Shown here: positions 7,535 to 12,173 of the stretch, in pieces
Numbering within the stretch: the stretch's first letter is position 1
Layout of the letters: every line of letters starts with the position of its first letter
Assembly: GCA_003520455.1 (NCBI GenBank)
Contig: DOUV01000149.1
Span: 1-12,173 of the forward strand
Direction of reading: 5' to 3'
Source of the DNA: Chloroflexota bacterium
Lineage (GTDB): Bacteria > Chloroflexota > Anaerolineae > Ardenticatenales > Ardenticatenaceae
DNA: 12,173 nucleotides
Notes under the pieces: model-generated
Databases searched by the model: none
Told to the model about the DNA's origin: nothing
What the model saw: only the letters and a program-made list of their open reading frames with translations
Position numbers and translations under genes: made by a program

Positions 7535-7582
7535 CGAGGGTATCGGGAGCTGCAGCGCGGTGCCACCCGAGCGTCTCCCTCG
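7535..7582. promoter_or_regulatory. Structured leader element; its minus strand resembles a T-box antiterminator
   Basis: Outer arms CGAGGG (7535-7540) and CCCTCG (7577-7582) enclose a second stem, TCGGG (7543-7547) with CCCGA (7566-7570), capped by GCTGCAGC. On the minus strand, bases 7568 to 7556 read GGGTGGCACCGCG, an exact match to the T-box core GGGTGGNACCGCG. The 7-nt TGGCACC is unpaired between stems, as in real antiterminators. No minus-strand gene lies downstream and no stem I was found, so function as a tRNA-sensing switch is doubtful. As a + strand structure it lies 12 nt before the SD of the DUF4392 gene and could affect its expression. Confidence 0.35.
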
Positions 7583-7603
7583 GCCCAACTGATTGGAGGG
7601 AAC

Positions 7604-8566
7604 ATGATTCTTAGTTGCGAGAACGTTGATCAGATCGTGACGCTGAGCTTTCGACGGCGCAGTGGGCTGCACCTCAAGCTGGGAGGAGTCGTCCGCAAGC
7701 ATTACAACTTGGCCAGAGGCGAAAACCCCATTTCCTACGACGTCGGACAGGCGCTCCTGGCCCTCCCACCCTCGAAGATCGGGATTTTCACAGGTGCCGT
7801 CGTGCCAGACCACTTACCCCGGGGAGAGAACGATGGACCGCTTGGCTCCCTGGTCCTCGGACATGCCCTTCGCCAGCGAGGGCACCAGGTGATCTATTTC
7901 ACCGAGCGAGAGGTCTTCCCGATGATGGAGCGCGGGATGGCGAGCTACGGCGACGTCTGCGAGCTGATTGGACTGGAGAAGAACCGGCAGGACCGGCACG
8001 CCGGGACGGGTCAAGGGCTGGACGTGGCGATCATGGTCGAGAAGGCGGGCGGCAACAGCGTCGGTGTGATGCACTCGGCCAACGGCAACTCCCGTGACGG
8101 TACGCGTGCAAACATTGATGGGCTCGTCGATCGCATGAACGCTGAGGGCAAGCTCACGATCGGCTTTGGGGAGTTTGGAAACGAGATTGGCTTTGGCAAG
8201 ATCTACAATCAGGCGCGCGAGGTCACCCCGTACGGGAAGAAGTGCCAGTGCCCGTGCGGGCAAGGAAACGTCAGCCGGGTCGCGACGACCTACCTCTTCC
8301 CGGCAGGCACGTCGAACTGGGGGGCCTATGGGACTGCCGCCGCATTGGCGATCCTGGCGGGAGACGAATCTCTCGCGCATACCCCGGAAAAGGAGCGGGA
8401 GCTTCTGGAAATTGCTGTCGAGGTCGATTGCCGCGATGGCGGGACTGGCAAGGCAACCTTCTCGGTCGACGGCGTGCCGGGCCAGGCTTCAGTCGCCTTG
8501 GTGGGCTTGCTCGCCACGGCAGTGCAGTTTGGCCTGGCAACGAGTGACCCTGACCGGCCATTCTAA
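7604..8566 (+). CDS. DUF4392 protein, D-glutamate cyclase-like
   Basis: This 320-residue protein resembles the C-terminal domain of vertebrate D-glutamate cyclase (DGLUCY), which converts D-glutamate to 5-oxo-D-proline. Family features are seen in order: IGIFTGAVVPDHLPRGENDG (59-78) then PLGSLVLGHALRQRGHQV, VAIMVEKAGGN (141-151) with MHSANG, LTIGFGEFGNEIGFGKI (184-200), a Cys-rich CQCPCGQGN (214-222), TSNWGAYG (236-243) and a terminal DGGTGKATFSVDG (278-290). The DUF1445 domain that precedes it in DGLUCY is absent, as in many bacterial members. GGAGG at 7595-7599 fixes ATG 7604 with short spacing. Its presence beside HyuA/HyuB, homologous to ATP-dependent 5-oxoprolinase, suggests a D-glutamate/oxoproline or related lactam step. 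Bacterial members remain mostly uncharacterised, so the reaction is inferred. Confidence 0.85.
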   Translation: MILSCENVDQIVTLSFRRRSGLHLKLGGVVRKHYNLARGENPISYDVGQALLALPPSKIGIFTGAVVPDHLPRGENDGPLGSLVLGHALRQRGHQVIYFTEREVFPMMERGMASYGDVCELIGLEKNRQDRHAGTGQGLDVAIMVEKAGGNSVGVMHSANGNSRDGTRANIDGLVDRMNAEGKLTIGFGEFGNEIGFGKIYNQAREVTPYGKKCQCPCGQGNVSRVATTYLFPAGTSNWGAYGTAAALAILAGDESLAHTPEKERELLEIAVEVDCRDGGTGKATFSVDGVPGQASVALVGLLATAVQFGLATSDPDRPF

Positions 8567-8586
8567 ACCGTCATCGTTTTACGTTG

Positions 8587-8602
8587 TGTGTACTGTGTAT
8601 GC
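8587..8602. promoter_or_regulatory. Weak partial operator copy upstream of the NicX-like gene
   Basis: Bases 8587-8599 (TGTGTACTGTGTA) match the left arm of the 1717-1746 palindrome at 10 of 13 positions, including the core ACTGT. The site lies 21 bp after the DUF4392 stop in a 109-bp gap otherwise free of features. No convincing promoter boxes accompany it. Confidence 0.28.
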
Positions 8603-8675
8603 CGGCTCGTCACGACGCAATGCCTGATCAATCCAGAGCCCAGGGACGAACACCTGAATAGGAGGCGAGAGCACC

Positions 8676-9722
8676 ATGGCGATGGACATGGCCGAGAAAT
8701 CGGTTCTCATCGAAGAGATGCTGAAGCTGAACAAGGTCGAAGCCGGGGAGAAGGTCGTTATTGTCACGACCCATGAGTACAACCAGGATGACCTGCGAGC
8801 CTACCGCGAGGCGCTGAGCCGTCTAGAAACGCAAGCGTTTCACATTGTGCTGCCTCCGCGCGCCAAGGGAGCACGCCTGAAGGATCCGGGAACGCCATTT
8901 TTCTATGAGGTACTCAGGCACGCGGATATGGTCCTGTTGCCCAAGTCGTCGTGTGTCGAGCCGCTTCCAAGCATCCACTCCGATGGCATCATGGAGACGC
9001 TCCACGACGGCGTACGCGCCTTGACCATCCAGTTGCCTTTGGAGAAGGTCCGCACGATGTGGCCGACCCCCGACCTGATTGAGCGAACCCTGATCGGGGC
9101 TCGATTGATGGAGGAGGCCGAGACGATCCGAATCATCTCTGGGAACGACGCGGAGCTCGTCATGAACAAGAAGGGCCGGCCGGCGCACACACAGCATGGG
9201 ATCGCCGATGTCCCGGGCCGCTGGGATAACTTCGCATTCGGCTGTGTTTCCTCCACGCCATGGGAGAATAGCGCTACAGGCACTCTCGTAGTGGGGCCAC
9301 CTGCCGCCATCAGTCCGCTTGTTCGCTTCGTGCAGGAGCCATTCAAGTTAACGTTGAAGAATGGCTATATCACCAACATCGAGGGCGGCCTCGAGGCGAA
9401 GCTGCTGGGCCGGTGGCTCGAGCAGTGGGATGATCCCGAATCGTATGGCACCTCCCATGTCGGCTGGGGCACCCACAAGAGGGTAGGAGTCGGAGAAGGT
9501 GGGGGACGCGCTAATCTGGTCTCGTACCTGCACAACGCCTACGGAACCCTGTTGATCGCGTTCGGCTCCAGCGTCCATCCCCATACAGCTCAGTACTCGG
9601 GCGGCGGGGGCCAGCGCGAAGCGGCCTCTCACTGCGACATCGGTGCGGTGGAGGTTGATTTCTACCTGGACGATCGTCTCGTCTGCCGGGATGGAAAAAT
9701 CGTCGATCCAGAGTGCCGCTGA
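8676..9722 (+). CDS. NicX-like protein (2,5-dihydroxypyridine 5,6-dioxygenase family, M29 aminopeptidase fold)
   Basis: At 348 residues this is the length of Pseudomonas NicX, an Fe(II) enzyme opening the 2,5-dihydroxypyridine ring to N-formylmaleamate. The fold is shared with M29 (AmpS/T) aminopeptidases. NicX is reported to bind iron through His265, His318 and Asp320. Here H261 in TSHVGWGTH and H319-x-D321 in SHCD fall at matching places. M29 enzymes have Glu where H261 stands (AEFGIG) and a His before ALG where this protein has Leu (LLIAFG), so its ligand set looks like NicX rather than a peptidase. The segment LKNGYITNIEGGLEAKLLG (227-245) is typical of the fold. GGAGG (8661-8665) precedes ATG 8676; ATGs at 8682 and 8688 are alternatives. 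The next gene starts 17 nt after the stop. No other nic genes are present, so the substrate may differ. Confidence 0.8.
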   Translation: MAMDMAEKSVLIEEMLKLNKVEAGEKVVIVTTHEYNQDDLRAYREALSRLETQAFHIVLPPRAKGARLKDPGTPFFYEVLRHADMVLLPKSSCVEPLPSIHSDGIMETLHDGVRALTIQLPLEKVRTMWPTPDLIERTLIGARLMEEAETIRIISGNDAELVMNKKGRPAHTQHGIADVPGRWDNFAFGCVSSTPWENSATGTLVVGPPAAISPLVRFVQEPFKLTLKNGYITNIEGGLEAKLLGRWLEQWDDPESYGTSHVGWGTHKRVGVGEGGGRANLVSYLHNAYGTLLIAFGSSVHPHTAQYSGGGGQREAASHCDIGAVEVDFYLDDRLVCRDGKIVDPECR

Positions 9723-9739
9723 GCGGAGGAAAGCGTAAA

Positions 9740-10852
9740 ATGACCGATCTGCCACGTTGTGACACGAACGAGGAGTTGCTCCAGCTCATCGAGCAGAGCG
9801 GCCACCGCTATGACGTGATCGCCCGAACGATCTACGGCCTCGAGATCGTCTGCGTCCGCAGCGGCGGCAACCGGCAGCCGCCCATCGTCATCACTGCAGG
9901 CGCGCACGCCGGTGAACCGGCCGGGGTCCTGGCTGCGCTCGCGCTGATCGAGCATCTCGAGACCGACCACGCCGTCTACATCGTCCCGCTGCGTGACCCG
10001 TTCGCCTGGGGGGGCTTCGCCCGTTGCCTGGGAATGGCACTGGGCGAAGAGGTGGTCATCGAGAGCCACGACGACGCCGGGCGCCTTCTCGCCGGGCGGG
10101 GCACCGTGGTCTACCGGGAGGAGGAAAACTCGCTCCTGCTCGCGTTGATCGGCGATCTGGTCTTCGTCTCCATGCGGCCGCTGCCCGACACGTCCGGCCC
10201 ACGCGACGTCGAGCGCCGGCTCAACCGGGTGATGGGCTACAAGCCCGAACTGGTGCCCCTCCTGGTCGGCAAGCGCCTCTGTTGGCCCTCGAACCTGACC
10301 GGCGTGGAGGGCTGCGACGACTTCGACCGCGCCTTCAGCGCCTTCGTCACCCATCACGGCGTCGTCGCTGATCTCAATCGCCAATTTACCTTCGCCTACC
10401 CGCCGGTCGAGATTCAATGCGTCCGCGATTTGGTCGACCGGGTCAGGCCAGGCCTGGTCCTCGACCTCCACGAGGGGCAGGGCAGCAAATACTACCTCTG
10501 GACGACTGACTACATGCGGGGGGACGAGAATGCTGCCATCGCGCAGGCGATCATTGGGGCGGTCGTCGCGCGCGGCAGCATACTCTACAGCCTCAAGGAG
10601 CTCGGCTCTCGCATCGACCCACAGAAGGCCAGGGAGCTACAGGAGCCGATCCCCGGGCTAATCGTTGGGCCGGCTTCCAACCCGGTCCGACAGGGCGCCT
10701 CTTTCATGAACTACTGCCGGCGCTACGCGCCCGCCTTTAGCTTTGAGACGGGGCGCTGGAAGAGCCTCAAGGAGCGGGTGGAAGAGCAGCTCGCGGGTGC
10801 CTACGCCGGGATCGCCGAATTCGAGCGGCTGCAAAGGGAGAATCAGCCATGA
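9740..10852 (+). CDS. M14-type zinc carboxypeptidase/acylase-like protein
   Basis: This 370-residue cytoplasmic protein without a signal peptide carries the M14 metallocarboxypeptidase set: zinc ligands H56 and E59 in AHAGEP, H244 in LDLHEG, substrate-binding N213-R214 in ADLNRQF and catalytic E336 in FSFETG. The family removes C-terminal amino acids or, in the AstE/AspA branch, N-acyl groups from amino acids. The distance from HxxE to the Asn-Arg pair is 154 residues against about 72 in carboxypeptidase A, so an insertion of about 80 residues (about 100-200) probably reshapes the active-site entrance. ATG 9740 follows GGAGGA (9725-9730). An upstream in-frame start at 9713 would overlap the preceding gene and has no better SD. 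The stop overlaps the next start in ATGA. It probably hydrolyses an acyl-amino acid or amide released earlier in the route (inference). Confidence 0.85.
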   Translation: MTDLPRCDTNEELLQLIEQSGHRYDVIARTIYGLEIVCVRSGGNRQPPIVITAGAHAGEPAGVLAALALIEHLETDHAVYIVPLRDPFAWGGFARCLGMALGEEVVIESHDDAGRLLAGRGTVVYREEENSLLLALIGDLVFVSMRPLPDTSGPRDVERRLNRVMGYKPELVPLLVGKRLCWPSNLTGVEGCDDFDRAFSAFVTHHGVVADLNRQFTFAYPPVEIQCVRDLVDRVRPGLVLDLHEGQGSKYYLWTTDYMRGDENAAIAQAIIGAVVARGSILYSLKELGSRIDPQKARELQEPIPGLIVGPASNPVRQGASFMNYCRRYAPAFSFETGRWKSLKERVEEQLAGAYAGIAEFERLQRENQP

Positions 10853-12114
10853 ACCTGGTATTGAAGAACGGTACCTTGATCGATGGGACCGGTCGGGTCG
10901 TGCCTGATGCGGTGGTAGCCACGGCGGGCTCGAGGATCGTCGCTGCCGGGCCGGCTGCCGAGGTACGTCTCCCCGAGGATGGGGCCGAGGTCATCGACGT
11001 CCGTGGCATGACGATCATGCCTGGCCTCATCGACCTGCACGTCCATCTCCACGGCCAGGCCCTTCCCGGCGAGGGCTCTCGGGCCCGGCTGCTGGCCGAG
11101 AGCGACGCCTATCAGGCTGTGGTCCTGGCCGAGAATGCCAGGCGGACGCTGGAGGCCGGTTTCACGACGATCCGCGAGATGGGTGCCCCTAACGATATCA
11201 ATGTTGACCTGACCCGCGCGGTGCGCGACGGCATCCTCAAGAGTCCCCGCATCATCCCGGTCTGTACCGTCGACATGACCACCCTGCCCGGCGGCTATGA
11301 TGTGCACGGCACGCGCGGTGGTAACGTGACCGGGCCGGTTGAGGCCCGCAGGGCCGCTCGCCAGAAGATCGCCGCTGGCGCCGAGGTCATCCACGTGATC
11401 GCCACTGGGGCTCAGTATGGGCAGTTTGGGCCCAAGACGCAGATTCTGACTGAAGAGGAGATGCGCGGGGCGATCGAGGAGGCCCATAAGCTGGGCAAGC
11501 TGACCACGGCCAACGCCTGCAGTGCACCCGGCGCGAAAGCGGCGGTGCTCGCAGGAACCCAATGCGTCGAGCACGGGGAGTACCTCTGCGACGACCCCGA
11601 TCTCTTCAAGCTGATGGTCGACCGCGGGGTCGCCTTCGTGCCAACCCTCATCGTGGTCGTCGCCAAGGTGGAAAAGATCCGCGAGGCCCACGCCCGGGGC
11701 GAGCAGCCCGCCCTGGCTCCGACTGTGGTGGAGCGCACGCTGGACGAGCTCGAGCCCCACCGGCGCACCTTCGAGATGGCCCTCGAGGCCGGCGTCATCA
11801 TGCCGATGGGCTCGGATGCGGGCTCGCCCTACATTCCCAACGGGGTGGGAAACGCCCGCGAACTGGAGCTCTACGTACGCTACGGAGCGACGCCGACGCA
11901 GGCCATCGAGGCCACCACCCGCGTCGCCGCCGAGGTGTTGCGCATGGACGACCGCATCGGCACGGTCACGCCGGATAAGGAAGCCGACCTGATCGTCGTG
12001 GCTGAGGACCCACTGCGTGACATCCGCGTCCTGCAGAACCACGAGAACATCAAGCTGGTCATCCAGAGCGGCCAGATCGTGGTCAACCGCCGCCCCGCGG
12101 CCAACGGGGCATAG
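10849..12114 (+). CDS. Metal-dependent amidohydrolase, imidazolonepropionase/prolidase-like, with altered metal ligands
   Basis: This 421-residue protein of the amidohydrolase superfamily has a beta-sandwich N-terminus (LKNGTLIDGTG) and IMPGLIDLHVHLHG (56-69) carrying the first HxH pair, H64 and H66. Later come VEHGEYL with H242, GSDAG with the conserved D323 and a typical C-terminal sandwich (GTVTPDKEADLIVVAEDPL). Relatives hydrolyse N-acyl or dipeptide bonds and cyclic amides. Two expected positions differ. The bridging carboxylated Lys of the ADVIKVMATGG-type strand is H182 (EVIHVIATG), and the strand-5 His of AHAHG is N222 or C224 (ANACS). The enzyme may therefore use one metal or a changed site. 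ATG overlaps the preceding stop by 4 nt, with AGGGAG upstream, so it is coupled. It is the last gene before a hairpin, so it probably ends the operon. Confidence 0.88.
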   Translation: MNLVLKNGTLIDGTGRVVPDAVVATAGSRIVAAGPAAEVRLPEDGAEVIDVRGMTIMPGLIDLHVHLHGQALPGEGSRARLLAESDAYQAVVLAENARRTLEAGFTTIREMGAPNDINVDLTRAVRDGILKSPRIIPVCTVDMTTLPGGYDVHGTRGGNVTGPVEARRAARQKIAAGAEVIHVIATGAQYGQFGPKTQILTEEEMRGAIEEAHKLGKLTTANACSAPGAKAAVLAGTQCVEHGEYLCDDPDLFKLMVDRGVAFVPTLIVVVAKVEKIREAHARGEQPALAPTVVERTLDELEPHRRTFEMALEAGVIMPMGSDAGSPYIPNGVGNARELELYVRYGATPTQAIEATTRVAAEVLRMDDRIGTVTPDKEADLIVVAEDPLRDIRVLQNHENIKLVIQSGQIVVNRRPAANGA

Positions 12115-12115
12115 C

Positions 12116-12159
12116 CTTTCTTCTTCCCCCGCCCACCGGGAGGGCCGGGAAGGAGGAGG
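12116..12159 (+). terminator. G/C-rich hairpin after the last gene, possible terminator
   Basis: CTTCTTCCC (12120-12128) pairs with GGGAAGGAG (12147-12155), with one G-U wobble. An inner GCCC/GGGC stem (12131-12134, 12142-12145) closes a 7-nt loop, and wobble pairs extend the base outward to about 12116/12159. It begins 2 nt after the amidohydrolase stop. No U-tract follows within the window, so it is an unusual intrinsic terminator or an mRNA-end stabiliser. Confidence 0.5.
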
Positions 12160-12173
12160 AGGAGGAGGAGGAG
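12152..12173. repeat. GGA triplet repeat reaching the window edge
   Basis: Seven GGA units plus a G run to the last base, so the full length is unknown. The first units form part of the preceding hairpin. A repeat at the exact sequence end may be a real microsatellite or an assembly edge effect. Confidence 0.8.

Noticed and set aside
7535..7582. Calling a functional T-box riboswitch
   Set aside because: The matching core is on the minus strand with no gene downstream, no specifier stem I and no U-tract, so it is kept only as an observation.
10843..12042. Long minus-strand open frame opposite the amidohydrolase (399 codons)
   Set aside because: It is a shadow of a well-supported gene. Its translation is low in recognisable motifs and has no SD in a sensible place.
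1..12173. CRISPR arrays, tRNA or rRNA genes
   Set aside because: No regularly spaced repeats and no tRNA- or rRNA-like conserved segments were seen. The only short tandem repeat is the GGA run at the end.

Overview
The window is GC-rich bacterial DNA with short intergenic gaps, clear Shine-Dalgarno (SD) sites and every credible gene on the + strand. The lineage cannot be fixed from sequence alone. The gene families (split HyuA/HyuB, aspartate-dehydrogenase-like, DUF4392, NicX-like, imidazolonepropionase-like amidohydrolase) and the base composition would suit a soil or sediment bacterium with a large catabolic repertoire; this is inference.

Layout. Bases 1-343 hold no gene I recognise. At 344-1357 is a tandem universal-stress-protein (USP) polypeptide that looks cut at its N-terminus and ends in two membrane segments. 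It runs directly into a decayed C-terminal piece of a tyrosine recombinase (about 1350-1605), so the left edge looks like an old integration scar. A good sigma-70-type promoter (1685-1713) and a 30-bp palindromic operator (1717-1746) follow, then a GntR/FCD regulator (1870-2565). From 2748 to 12114 seven enzyme genes run in the same direction: hyuA, hyuB, an L-aspartate-dehydrogenase-like gene, a DUF4392 (D-glutamate-cyclase-like) gene, a NicX-like (2,5-dihydroxypyridine dioxygenase family) gene, an M14 zinc carboxypeptidase-like gene and an amidohydrolase. hyuA/hyuB, and NicX-like/M14/amidohydrolase, are tightly packed or overlapping. The other junctions have gaps of about 100-180 bp, three of which contain partial copies of the operator sequence. 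A G/C-rich hairpin follows the last stop codon.

How it may work together. The set looks like a regulated route for opening and dismantling a small nitrogen-containing ring or lactam. It offers ATP-dependent lactam/hydantoin hydrolysis (HyuAB), a lactam-forming or lactam-linked enzyme (DUF4392), a possible Fe(II) ring-cleavage dioxygenase (NicX-like), two metal-dependent amide/peptide hydrolases, and an NAD(P)-linked amino-acid dehydrogenase. No transporter is visible in the window. The substrate is unknown, and I do not recognise this exact combination as a described pathway. The most distinctive points are altered metal-ligand positions in the last amidohydrolase, a large insertion in the M14 protein, a shared operator-like motif, and a structured element at 7535-7582 whose minus strand matches the T-box core.
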